Shown piece after piece: positions 10,603-21,524 of a stretch of 64,000 bases of DNA. This DNA is from Coniochaeta sp. PMI_546 (taxonomy: Eukaryota > Ascomycota > Sordariomycetes > Coniochaetales > Coniochaetaceae), in assembly GCA_021432605.1 (NCBI GenBank), contig MU271143.1, positions 2,241,277 to 2,305,276 on the forward strand, written 5' to 3'. Made by a program: the position numbers and the translations under genes. The notes beneath the pieces are model-generated. The model ran no database searches, was not told where the DNA came from, and saw only the letters and a list, made by a program, of their open reading frames with translations. Numbering within the stretch: position 1 is the first letter of the stretch; each line of letters begins with the position of its first letter.

Positions 10603-11216
10603 TGATGGGAATTTTTCACTCTGGAGGAAGGCCTACCGCGACCTTGATCTCGATCTCTTCTCGATATCGCTTATCTCCCATCCTTGCAAAGATGCCCAGG
10701 AGCCTCGTCGGCCCAGTGACTATGTTGCCGGGATGTCGTTCAAGACATAAAGAGGACAGAGGCGGTGTCGCGATCGTCCCTAACCTCCGACAGGGGTTGG
10801 TCTCTGTATGATTTTCCTTGCTTGGTGCTCCCAAAGGAATGCAATTTGGGTGGCTTTCGATTTTCCTTTGCAGAATGCTGGCTTTGGACTTAAGACGGAG
10901 GCTAACTCGACCTTGTCAAATCACATTCCCTCGAATCCCATCTTCTTTTCTGACTTCACAATTCAACATTTAGCATAGCTTGTGCCTGGACACACAATGG
11001 ACCGATGGTTAGGTCCGGCGTGTTCGAGGTTCGAAGTGGTGGTTTCATCTTCGCGCTGCTACTGGGGTGGGCCAGGTTGGTGTTGGTGTAGGACCGGCCG
11101 AGGACGCACAGTAATGCAGTAGCGTTCTTGCCATCCGCTTGCACCGGCTGGAAACGTGACGACGGCGAACTGTCGAGCGTCCGGCTCCAGCCCCGGTACG
11201 AGTAACAGTGCAGGCG
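10603..11216. other. Convergent intergenic spacer
   Basis: About 600 bases between the 3' ends of the RING gene (plus) and the DUF3425 gene (minus). It presumably holds both terminator/polyadenylation regions. No gene or notable repeat seen. Confidence 0.6.
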
Positions 11217-12226
11217 TCAAACTTCGAAAGCTAACCTGTCCTCTCCTCGTGCAGCTCTATACCTGTTGGTAGCATCTATCAAGCCGTTGCACCCACGCAA
11301 GATGAATCCCCACTTCTTCACGAAACCTTCAGTGACCTCCCAACCGTCGCTGCACCACGGATCGCCCCAGATAAGGATGCCCCTCATCTCGATCTCGTCG
11401 AAGCCCTCATACAGCCCACCGCAGAGGTCGACGCAGAGGTCGTCCTGGTCGTACATGCCCTGAAGGCGGATCAGGTTGTCCCTCATTTGGGGGACAGGGA
11501 AAGCATCGATCCAAAAGTCGTGCGGAACGGAGAGCTGCAGCGGTGTGGGTCGAAACGTGGGCGGGATAGTGTCGGGTGTGGGAAGGAGTCCGATCAGTTC
11601 GCGGGCGGCGCAGCATTCTATTGGGAGCGTGTCGAGGAGGGAGAGGATTGCTAGGTTGGTCATTGTTGCGCGGAGGACGTTGTATTGCATGAGGGTCAAG
11701 AGGTGGTGATCTGGAGACAGGGGGAATGTGATGGTCCAGGTCGATATATCTGGCGCGGATGAGTCGAGATAGGGGATTAATGGTGGAATTAGTCGAGATT
11801 TTGTAGACATTTTAACGGAGGATGATGGGGAGTCTTGGTGGTCAAGGTTTGCAGCATAGTGCACTGCCGTAAGCGACTTGGTGTCTGGAGTTGCCGGATA
11901 TCCATAACTGTGGCTGGGACCAACCAAGGTGATGGACAAGCTTGCACGAGTAATCGCGGTCGTCGTTGGCAAGCCATATCCCTTGGAACCCTCATGTACC
12001 GAAGGTGGAACTATGCTCCGTGGCGCACCGCCGTACCCTTGTGCAGCTTTTCTCTTGCCTGAGCTATCATCAGAACCAGCCTGCCACCACTTGCTACTCC
12101 GGGAAATCACTTACGCCAGGCTCGTGCATGCAGTCGGTTCTGGCGTTTCCTCCTTTCCTTGGGGTCCGTCAGGCCTGTCCAGTCATCATCTTCATCACGA
12201 ACCTGAATATCCCATGTCAGCTTCAT
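11217..12226 (-). CDS. bZIP-like DUF3425 transcription factor
   Basis: Two exons, 12115-12226 and 11217-12058, joined across a 56-base intron (GTAAGT donor, CTGAT branch-like site, CAG acceptor), give 317 residues. The start ATG at 12226 follows an in-frame TGA. Residues about 21-42 form a basic region of AP-1 type, DPKERRKRQNRLHARAWRKR, split by the intron after the Trp codon. The C-terminal half is a DUF3425 domain (YNVLRATMTNLAILSLLD, then HDFWIDAFPVPQMRDNLIRL, then WGDPWCSDGWEVTEGFVKKW). DUF3425 proteins are fungal bZIP-related regulators, often with a degenerate zipper. No leucine heptad follows the basic region here, so dimerisation by a classic zipper is doubtful. Likely a nuclear DNA-binding regulator; targets unknown. 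Confidence 0.85.
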
Positions 12227-12963
12227 CTCAACTGTTCAATTATTAGTTGACAAATCAAGCGTACTTCATGCAGCTTCTGCCTCATCGGTACCACGTCGAT
12301 TTGTCTTCTGTCCGTCATCAGGCATTTTACCCCTGTGAAGGAGACTTGATACGCCGGGGCCGAGTATGTGTCACACTTGGCTTGTGAGAAGCAGCGTTTG
12401 GATAGCAGCTGTTAAGGCTGGGGCAAGGACATGATTTATGCATCTTGCTTATGGTCCCCGGAGCTTGGGGGTCGTGGGTTTAAGCTAGCGGGAGCTCGCG
12501 ACAACCGGTGATCCTCCTGTTTGGTCCAATCACATTACAAGGCGAGGCCAATCCGGCCGCGCAACATTCCAACGGGGAGGATCGCCTACCCCGGTTCATG
12601 CAGTCTGCTTATGCGCTAAGCCATATTTGGACCGTACACAAGGCATGCTTCTTGGTCGTCTTGGACGATCTCTGTTACATCCGGCGTTGAAGTCGCCAGA
12701 CTTCAAAAAGCTGGCACCAAGAGCACCAGCAGAGGGTTTGAAATGAGCATGACACCTGGGTCGGCTGAATTTCAGCCCGTAGTCTGGGCCGCGAACAAAA
12801 TGCGGAATGAGCTTCGAGACCGACTCCGTAGATGCTCGCTCAGTATATAAGGGAAAGCAAAACATGTCCCGACATGCAGTTTCCAACACTTGACCTTCTA
12901 CACCTAAATACTCCTCAACACTTGTACACACCGCTCGAGACTCTGGTGGAGCTGTTCTTTAGT
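12227..12963. other. Divergent promoter region (DUF3425 / SDR)
   Basis: About 740 bases between the head-to-head starts of the DUF3425 regulator and the short-chain dehydrogenase. Apart from a TATA-like box before the SDR gene, nothing is distinctive. Confidence 0.6.
12844..12850 (+). promoter_or_regulatory. TATA-like box upstream of the SDR gene
   Basis: TATATAA followed by GGG, 114 bases before the SDR start codon at 12964. It is a plausible core promoter; the assignment rests on motif and spacing only. Confidence 0.45.
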
Positions 12964-14076
12964 ATGCCAGCATTATCTGGTTTTGTCGACTTCAATCCTG
13001 ACAAAGATGTCGGGGCCCTGGATGGCAAGGTCATCCTCATCACTGGAGGTATCTATTTCTCATGACCTTATTGGATTTTCCTTGAGTTCGAGCTAAACGA
13101 GCACTGGGGCTGACCACGTGAACGTATGTAGGTACCGCCGGCCTCGGGAGGTCATCAGCAATAGCGCTGGCTCGCCATAACCCAGCCCACATATACTTCA
13201 CAGGCCGGAGAGTAGAAGCAGGAGAATCGCTCAAAGCTGAGATCAAGAAGATCAACAGAGCGGTTGGCGCGACTTTCCTGGAGATGGACATGTTGTCTCT
13301 CGCCTCAGTCAAAGCCGCGATCAACAAATTCGTCCACGATCGACTCGACATACTCATGTGTAATGCGGGGATTATGGCTGTCCCGCCAGCACTGAGCAAG
13401 GACGGGTTTGAGACGCAATTCGCGACCAACCACCTTGCTCACGCCATGATCATCCAGCAGCTCCTACCCGTCCTTCTTCGGACTGCTGACGAGCCTGGCT
13501 CGGATGTGAGGGTTGTGTGCCTGACATCGCTTGGCTGGAGGGGTCATCCGAAAGGTGGTGTACTATTCGATCAACTTCGCACGACCATGGAGAGATTTTT
13601 CGGCTCCTGGATACGCTATGGGTATGTGTCATCAGTCCCCTGCTTTCACTTGACCTCTCCCTCAATCCTGACTGTCAAAATACTTGATTGCTGGCTGACG
13701 ACATTGCCCCCGTAGGCAAAGCAAATTCGCCAACATTGTCTATGCTGCCGAGCTGGCAAGACGATATCCGCAACTCCTAGCCGTCTCAGTACACCCAGGA
13801 GTAGTAGAGACAGAACTGGTCACCAAACTGCCACCGATACGAAAATATTTCGTCTACGGCGCCAATTATGTGCAGGGGATATCAATGCTGACCCCCGAGC
13901 AAGGCTGCCTTAACCAGATCTGGGCAGCAACGGCCAAGAGAAGTGAGGTGGTGAATGGAGCGTTCTACACGCCAATCGGTGTGCTCAGGAATGACATGCT
14001 GGATAATGATGCGAAGGATCCCGAGATAGCGAAGAAGCTTTGGGACTGGACGAACGACGTCTTAGCCGGATTTTGA
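12964..14076 (+). CDS. Short-chain dehydrogenase/reductase
   Basis: Three exons, 12964-13048, 13132-13621 and 13716-14076, encode 311 residues. The first intron interrupts the nucleotide-binding loop and the second interrupts the catalytic motif, and both junctions restore conserved sequence. ITGGTAGLGRSSAIALA (residues about 26-42) is the TGxxxGxG Rossmann signature; LMCNAGIM is the NAG motif; TSLGWRG supplies the catalytic Ser; YGQSK is the YxxxK motif; HPGVVETEL is the following PG motif. It resembles retinol-dehydrogenase/WWOX-like fungal SDRs that use NAD(P)H on hydrophobic or aromatic carbonyls. The substrate cannot be read from sequence. No signal peptide; probably cytosolic. It is divergent from a DUF3425 regulator, a pairing that might be regulatory, but no biosynthetic cluster surrounds it. 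Confidence 0.9.
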
Positions 14077-14603
14077 TTCAGAAATGAGGACTCGTGTTGT
14101 ATACCTTGATACCAGCCCGAAACGGACTCCTATCTGAATTGTGTGATATATTACTCCCTTCATCGTCTGGAATCTAGTCGTGTCATGTTGTTGAGCGGCT
14201 GAGTATGTGCATATATCAATGGCTGTGAGATACGTAGAGGTACCTTAAGCCGCAGTGGGGGGAGGTTCCGCTGTCATCTCCGTGCCATTTTCTTGGCAGC
14301 TGGCAGAAAATGGTGGGGGTTTCTTGTCGGACATCGGCCCCTGATGATGCTCAGCGAAAAAGTGTACAGATCGCAACCGCAGTCGCATCCACTTCGCCTT
14401 TCGTCATCTCCTTTCTGCCTTTGCACATTCACTGGTGCATTTCTCTATCTGTACCCTTCTCTGGTTTCGGTATTGAAGGAAGAAGGATAGAGCCTCTGGC
14501 GACAACTCATCCCGATGAATGGCATCTAATTGAGCATAATATCTTCTCTTACTGCCGCTTCTTCTGGTCTCGTCTTCCATTTCCCCCTGTCGCCACTTCA
14601 ACC
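14077..14603. other. Promoter/leader of the P5A-ATPase gene
   Basis: About 530 bases between the SDR stop and the Spf1 start. The last 290 bases stay open in the Spf1 frame from an upstream ATG at 14310, but the conserved Spf1 N-terminus begins at the later ATG at 14604, so the upstream part is read as leader. It has pyrimidine-rich stretches typical of fungal leaders. Confidence 0.55.
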
Positions 14604-17600
14604 ATGGCGCCGCTCGTCGACAACCCCCAAATCCAGTCGGCTGAGCTGTACACGCCGTTGCCCCTACGCTACCACGCCTATGTGTGGCCATTTGTTATTG
14701 TCTGGCCCATCTTCCTGCGGTACTACTTGAGCCCTGACCTGTACGAGAAGCACATCGGCGCGCAAGAATGGACGTTCGTCTGGGTTGGATCTATCATAAC
14801 TGTTCAGAGTCTGGTATGGCTCTGCACCCACTGGAGCGTCAACCTTAGGGCCAAATTCACCGCCAAGAGAGCGCACTCTGTTCAAGCTGCGCAGCTCATC
14901 AAGGTCATACCCGCCGCGAATGCCGGCATCGCCGATATCTGCAAGATCGAACGCGACAATGTAGGTCTTCTCTGCGCCCCATTCGAATATCTTAACACGG
15001 AGACTAACACTAACCCTTCACTAGGTTGGCGGAAAACAGAACATTTCCTTCCTTTTCCAGAAGCGTCGTTTCCTCTATGATCCGGAGAGGAAGACCTTCG
15101 ATACTCTCAAGTACGAAATCGACGCTGAACCGAAGCCTAAAATTGAGAAGTTCCAGAAATCTAGGGGCATCACCAGCGCCGCCGAAGTAACTAGAATCGA
15201 GCAGCACTATGGCACCAACACGTTCGATATCCCTGTCCCGACCTTTGGCGAGCTGTTCAAGGAGCATGCGGTCGCGCCATTCTTCGTTTTCCAGATCTTC
15301 TGTGTCGGTTTGTGGATGCTGGATGAATACTGGTACTACTCCCTGTTTACGCTCTTCATGCTGGTCGCCTTCGAGAGCACTGTCGTGTGGCAGCGTCAGC
15401 GTACCCTGAACGAGTTCCGCGGCATGAGCATCAAGCCGTACGATATATGGGTTTTCCGACAGGGCAAATGGACCGAGACCAAGAGCGACAAGCTTCTACC
15501 CGGTGATCTGGTGTCAGTGACGCGGACCAAGGAGGACAGCGGTGTTGCCTGTGATATGCTTCTGGTTGAAGGGGCTGCTATTGTCAATGAGGCCATGTTG
15601 TCTGGTGAGAGCACGCCGCTCCTGAAGGATTCGGTGCAACTCCGCCCAGGCGACGCTGAGCTTGATCCTGAAGGTCTGGACAAGAATTCCTTCCTTTGGG
15701 GTGGAACGAAGATCCTTCAGATCACTCACGGCAATGCTGACGGAGAGAGGCCTAAGCTTGCCTCTGGTGTACCGGCCCCTCCCGACAATGGAGCGATGGC
15801 AGTCGTCATCAAGACTGGCTTCGAGACTTCCCAGGGCAGCCTTGTCCGGACTATGATCTACTCCACCGAGCGCGTCTCCGCAAACAACGCCGAGGCATTG
15901 TTCTTCATCCTTTTCTTGCTCATCTTCGCCATTGCCGCCTCGTGGTATGTGTGGGATGAAGGCGTCAAGAAGGACCGCAAGCGTTCGAAGCTTCTCCTCG
16001 ACTGTGTTCTCATCGTCACCAGTGTCGTCCCCCCGGAGTTGCCTATGGAGCTTAGTCTCGCTGTCAACACCAGCTTGGCGGCCCTCGCCAAGTATGCCAT
16101 CTTCTGCACGGAGCCTTTCCGGATCCCCTTCGCCGGACGTGTCGATGTGGCCTGTTTCGACAAGACCGGAACTCTTACGGGTGAAGATCTCGTTGTTGAG
16201 GGCATCGCTGGTGTTGGTCTCGGCCATTCCGGCACAGACACACCTCGTGAGGCCGATGGTGCGCACAGTCATGTCAGTGCTGTGCACGAGGTCGGCATGG
16301 AAACAACCCTGGTTCTTGCTACTGCACATGCCCTGGTCAAACTCGACGAGGGCGACGTCGTTGGAGATCCCATGGAGAAGGCGACGTTGAACGCTTTAGG
16401 CTGGGGCCTGGGCAAGAACGACATTCTGGCAAGCAAACCGGCTATCGCGGCAGCTCATGGAACTACTGGCACCGTTCAAATCAAGCGTCGCTTCCAATTC
16501 TCGTCTGCCCTGAAACGTCAAAGCTCAATCGCCACGGTCAACGCGACGGACCCGAAGACCGGAAGAAAGGTGAAGGGAACGTTTGCCGGTGTCAAGGGTG
16601 CTCCCGAGACAATCATGAAGATGCTGGTCACAGTGCCTGATGATTACGAGGAGACTTTCAAGTACTTCACGCGCCGAGGAGCACGTGTCCTGGCTTTGGC
16701 TTACAAGTTCCTGTCAGTGGAAAACGAATTGGGCGCTAGCAAGATCAACGATCTGAAGCGGGAGAAGGTCGAAGATGGATTGACGTTCGCTGGCTTTTTG
16801 GTCCTCCAGTGCCCTCTGAAGGAGGACGCAAAGCAAGCTGTTCAGATGTTGAATGAGAGCAGCCATCGGGTAATCATGATTACAGGTGACAACCCTCTCA
16901 CAGCTGTTCATGTTGCCCGCGAGGTCGAAATTGTTGACCGTAACGTCCTGATCCTCGATGCTCCTGAACACGGCGACGGCTCTTCGAGCCTCGTGTGGCA
17001 CAGTGTTGATGGCAAAGTCAGCATTGACGTTGACCCTTCCAAGCCGATCGATTCTGAAATCATCAAGTCCAACGATCTCTGCGTTACTGGTTATGCGCTG
17101 GCTAAGTTCAAGGACCAGGTCGGCTGGAAGCAGATCTTGCGTCACACTTGGGTCTACGCTCGTGTGTCTCCCAAACAGAAAGAAGAAATCCTGGTTGGCT
17201 TCAAGGATATGGGTTACTACACCCTCATGGCTGGAGACGGGACAAACGATGTCGGTGCCTTGAAGCAGGCGCACATCGGTGTGGCTCTGTTGAACGGTAC
17301 CCAGGATGATCTTGTTAGGATTGCCGAGCACGCAAGGAACACCAAGATGAAGGAACTCTACCAGAAGCAAGTCGACTTGATGAAGCGCTGGAACCAACCC
17401 GCTCCCCCCGTACCTGTCCTCATCGCTCACCTTTACCCGCCTGGCCCGTCCAACCCGCATTTCCAGAAGGCCATCGAGCGCGAAGCGACGAAGAAGGGTG
17501 TCACGCCTGAGGAGTACGCCAAGTCGCATGGAGTTGACTTTGTTGAGACTATCACGACGCCTGCTGCTCAGCAGCTGATTAACCAGGACCCGAAGAAAGC

Positions 17601-18720
17601 CAAGCAGGCCGAGGCTGCCAAGAAGGCCGCCAGCTTCGCCGACAAGCTTACCTCCGGTATGATGGATATCGACATGGACGACGGTGAGCCGCCTTCGCTC
17701 AAGCTCGGCGATGCTTCCGTGGCTGCACCCTTCACTTCCAAACTCCGTAACGTCATCGCTGTGCCCAACATTATCCGCCAAGGTCGCTGCACGCTTGTTG
17801 CGACTATCCAGATGTACAAGATCCTTGCGTTAAACTGTCTCATCAGCGCATACAGTTTGAGTGTTCTCTACCTTGAGGGCATCAAGTTCGGCGATGGTCA
17901 GTACACCATCAGCGGTATGCTCATGAGCGTTTGTTTCTTGTCAATCTCGCGCGCAAAGTCGGTCGAGGGTCTGTCCAAGGAGCGACCGCAGCCCAACATC
18001 TTCAACGTCTACATCATCGGCTCTATTCTCGGCCAGTTCGCTGTCCACATCGCAACCCTGATCTACATCGCCCGTTATTGCGATTTCCTCGAACCGTAAG
18101 TTCTTCCTTCTGATTTTGAATTCTTCATCCATATTGTGCATAACTGACATAAACAACCCAGGCGCTCCGAGATCGTTGACCTTGAAGCCGAGTTTACGCC
18201 GTCTCTACTCAACTCGGCCGTGTACCTCCTCCAGTTGATCCAACAAATCTCCACCTTCGCGGTAAACTACCAGGGCCGACCCTTCCGTGAGTCCATCTCG
18301 GAGAACAGGGGCATGTTCTGGGGCATCCTGGGCGTGACCGCCATCGCCTTCTCCTGCTCCACCGAGTTCATCCCCGAGATCAATCAGCAGATGAAGCTCG
18401 TGCCCTTCAAGGACGAGTTCAAGACGACGCTGACGGCCGTCATGATCATCGACTACGCGGCCTGCTACGTGATCGAGGTCGTGCTCAAGCGCCTGTTCAG
18501 CGACTTCCGGCCGCGCGACATCGCCGAGCGCCGGCCCGACCAGCTCGAGCGGGAGCGCGTGCGCAAGGCCGAGGAGCAGAGGATCAAGGACGAGGAGGAG
18601 GAGCGCAAGAGGCTCGAGAAGGTGGCTGAGATCGAGGCCAAGGTCGAGGCGCGCGCCCAGCAGATCCGGGCGTGGCGGACGGGTCAGCCGCAGCCGCAGA
18701 GGCAGGTGCCTACGCAGTAG
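14604..18720 (+). CDS. SPF1: P5A-type ATPase (Spf1), ER transmembrane-helix dislocase
   Basis: Exons 14604-14960, 15025-18095 and 18162-18720 give 1,328 residues. P5A-ATPases sit in the ER membrane and extract mis-inserted hydrophobic helices, including mistargeted mitochondrial tail-anchored proteins; loss disturbs ER calcium, sterol and glycosylation. Visible signatures are: two N-terminal hydrophobic hairpins (from about residue 20), actuator motif SGES at about 312-315, P5A membrane signature PPELPMELS from about 455, phosphorylation motif DKTGTLT with Asp498, nucleotide-domain TGDNP at about 739-743, hinge GDGTNDV from 856, then C-terminal helices. ATG 14604 has good context (ACCATGG) and matches the family N-terminus. 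The last about 65 residues are a strongly charged Glu/Arg/Lys coiled-coil-like tail ending in a Gln/Pro stretch. Long open frames on the opposite strand are codon-bias shadows. Confidence 0.96.
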
Positions 18721-19300
18721 TAGTATGTGGGTGTTTCCGATGTTCTTTCGGTTTTGGGAAAGGAGCTGGGAGAAAAGATTAGAAGGTATGCATGCTTGTT
18801 GGAAGCAAAGTTGTACCGTACATCTTGAAGTAGAGAGAGACAAATAGCCTGTGTTGTAAGAAAGTGAATACTATAGAATATCCTCTCTGATGGCGGATGG
18901 TCCAATGTGTTGAGCATGGAATCACTGGCGCTACATTTGTGAACGCGACTCTTCGCAACCACTCGAGAATGCACATATCACATAATGTCACGAAGCCCGG
19001 CATCATTTGGGAATCGAGTACATACTTGAAACTGCAGAGGAGCTATATTACAACCAAGCACACGTCTATTGCTTTTGCGAGACGCACGGAGAAGAACCTT
19101 GGAGAACGAACCATCATCAACCAAGTGCCCTATTTTTTTCCACGCTTGGGGAAAAGGGGGTGCCATGGCAGGCAACCAAAAAGTTGTCGAAGCCAACAGC
19201 AGTAGTTCCAAGGTGGACCCGTCTTCCTAACAACCGCCACGCCAAGCTTGAATCAAACCCGTCAACCATCCCAACTCCCTAAAATTGCATTTCAATGCAT
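18721..19300. other. Convergent spacer (SPF1 / MDH)
   Basis: About 580 bases between two 3' ends. It presumably holds both 3' UTRs; no gene seen. Confidence 0.6.
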
Positions 19301-20514
19301 TTATTTGGGGGGGTTCTGCTTGGCGAAAGCGATACCCTTCTCAATGTTCTTCTTGAGGTCAGCAATGCAGGCCTCGAGCATCTTCTCCTCAGTGGCGTCG
19401 ATCTTGCCGATGGGGAGGATCTTCTCGACACCGTTGGGGCCGAGCTCGACGCGCGAGGAGAAGAACTCGATGCCCTGGTCCTTGTAGAGTGGCGAGTCGA
19501 CAAAGGTGGGCTCGATGACACCCTTCTCGCCCTGGCTGGCGCGGAGGAGGGACTCTGCCATGCGGGCACCGGCCATGGCCATGGAGAGGGTGGCGGAGCC
19601 GGCGCCGTCCTTGGCCTTGACGACCTCGTCGCCGCCGAACTGGACGCGGTGGATGAGCTCGGCGTTGGAGGAGAGCTCCGGGTGCTTGCTCTGGGAGAAG
19701 AGGGGGACGATGGTGACGCCGCTGTGGCCGCCGACGACGGTGATGTTCTCGTCCGCGGGGTCGGTGTTCTTGATCTCGGAGACGAAGCGGGAGGCGCGGA
19801 CGACGTCGAGGGTGGTGACGCCGAAGAGGCGCTTGGGGTTGTAGACGCCGCGGGCCTTGAAGACCTCGGAGACGATGGGGACGGTGGAGTTGACCGGGTT
19901 GGAGATGACGAGGATCTTGGCCTCGGGGCACGACTCGGCGCAGGCCTTGGCCAGGTCACGGACGATGCTGGCGTTGGTGTTGAAGAGGTCGTCGCGGGTC
20001 ATGCCGGGCTTGCGGGGGACACCGGCGGGGATGAGGACGATCTCGGAACCCTTGAGGGCGCTGGCGAGGCCGGTCGGGGTCGGGTCGAAACCCTTAACTG
20101 TGGACTTGGTGTTGATGTGGGAGATGTCGGCGGCGACACCTGCGAAGGCGTTAGTATGATTGTGCAAACTCAAATTGACCTCATTTGTCGGGTGTCCATC
20201 TGTTTGAGGCCTTTCCGATGGCGTATGCGCATCGAGCACAGATGCTGTAAACGTACCTGGGCCTCCGCGGATATCGTAGAGAGCGAGCTCAGTGACACGG
20301 GGGTTGAGCTTGAGGAGGAGAGATAGCGGTTGGCCAATGCCACCAGCTGCGCCGAGAACGGTAACCTTGGAGAGCTACACAGGGGACATTGGTGTCAGTA
20401 ACCGCCCATTCATCCGGATTTCTCTCCTTGGCAGGATGGGTAGAAGAGGAGTTTGCTCACGTTTCGTGCCGATGCCGAGAAGGCACGGCGCTGGATCCTT
20501 GATGCCATGAACAT
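19301..20514 (-). CDS. MDH1: Malate dehydrogenase, mitochondrial
   Basis: Three exons (20461-20514, 20257-20374, 19301-20139) give 336 residues, the usual length. The enzyme interconverts malate and oxaloacetate with NAD in the citric acid cycle. Exon 1 encodes exactly an 18-residue basic, hydroxylated leader ([18 protein letters not shown]), a good mitochondrial presequence; the enzyme proper starts in exon 2 with [19 protein letters not shown], the NAD-binding glycine loop. [14 protein letters not shown] carries the substrate-binding arginines, [10 protein letters not shown] follows, and [14 protein letters not shown] contains the catalytic His. The C-terminus (FAKQNPPK) lacks a peroxisomal SKL-type signal, so this is the mitochondrial rather than the glyoxysomal form. 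Codon bias is extreme, as expected for a highly expressed gene, which keeps the opposite strand open over its whole length. Confidence 0.97.
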
Positions 20515-21524
20515 TGTGATAGAGACTGAAAGAGAAGCAATCGGGCTTGGGGGGGTGAATTGTTAGGGGAGGGTTGATGAAGCAGTTGAGCCGCAGTGGA
20601 AAGAAGACAGTTTAGATTGAGCGAGAAACAGAATCAGAACGCAGAACCATCCAACAGGTGGAAGACCTGATGACCGGCGGTTCGGGATGAGGTAAAAAAA
20701 GTGTGGAGATGCAGCCAAACTCGGTTTAGCGCCGTCGTCTGGCAAGCGGGAGATTCCTGCGTCGTGCCTGTGCCCTCGGATTCCCCGGGAATACCCGCAG
20801 TTTCTGCTTTGTTTCTGTGTTTTTGAGAGGTTGACAAGGATGATGTCAGGCACGAATCCAGCAGTGCATTTCAACTACACCACAGTACATCAGGTAAGGT
20901 ACTTACTACCGTACTCAAATAGACGCTGGAGTTGTATGCGACACGCAGTATCTCAATACAATGTCACTCGAGACTCGGATGTCAGAGTTCTCATCTTGAC
21001 TGTCATCTAGTTCACGAAATTGTGAGTGCACTTTGAAGATGTCTCCGTACTGCAACGTGTTGCTGTGGTGATTCTAAGGTAGTTGCGAGCCCCATCGTTC
21101 GCATATCCCATCTTATCCTCTCCTCCGTTCGCGATGGTGAGAATAGCTACGAAGTTTAGTATTTTTCGTGGGAGATGATCTATCCAAGCTAGGTCCATCA
21201 TCTGCATGACAACCTAGCAGTTAGCTCAAAAGCAGCTGCAGACATGGCGACAATCTTTGCGGCTGAGCATCCAAAGGCTTGTCACAAGAATCAGTCAATC
21301 CATCCTCGTGTCATCCCCTGCCTCTTCTGAGTGATGCCTTGATCTTTTGGTCAAGCTCTGATCACTAACAATCAATCACTCATGGTATCGTATCGTCGTT
21401 CTCCTCTCACTTTGCTTGATTTATTGCTGCGTGGTATTTGCAGCCGAATTGGAGTCTAGCCTTCTATCAAGGAAGCTCTCGGTCTTCCCTTGCTGTCCTG
21501 TCGCTGAACTTTGTACTCGACAAA
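20515..21524. other. Divergent spacer (MDH / HET)
   Basis: About 1 kb between the MDH start (minus) and the HET-domain start (plus). No coding frame with support. The frame leading into the HET gene stays open for 29 codons upstream of its ATG but has no ATG there. Confidence 0.6.

Noticed and set aside
14310-14603. In-frame N-terminal extension of SPF1 from ATG 14310
   Set aside because: The conserved family N-terminus begins at 14604 with better start context, and the upstream 98 codons look like leader sequence.
16714-17781. 355-codon minus-strand frame inside SPF1
   Set aside because: Antisense shadow of a codon-biased gene; its sequence has no domain, and the sense strand carries catalytic P-type ATPase motifs.
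19295-20326. 343-codon plus-strand frame opposite malate dehydrogenase
   Set aside because: It exactly mirrors the MDH gene, whose strong third-position C/G bias suppresses stops on the other strand. The sense strand gives a complete, conserved enzyme.
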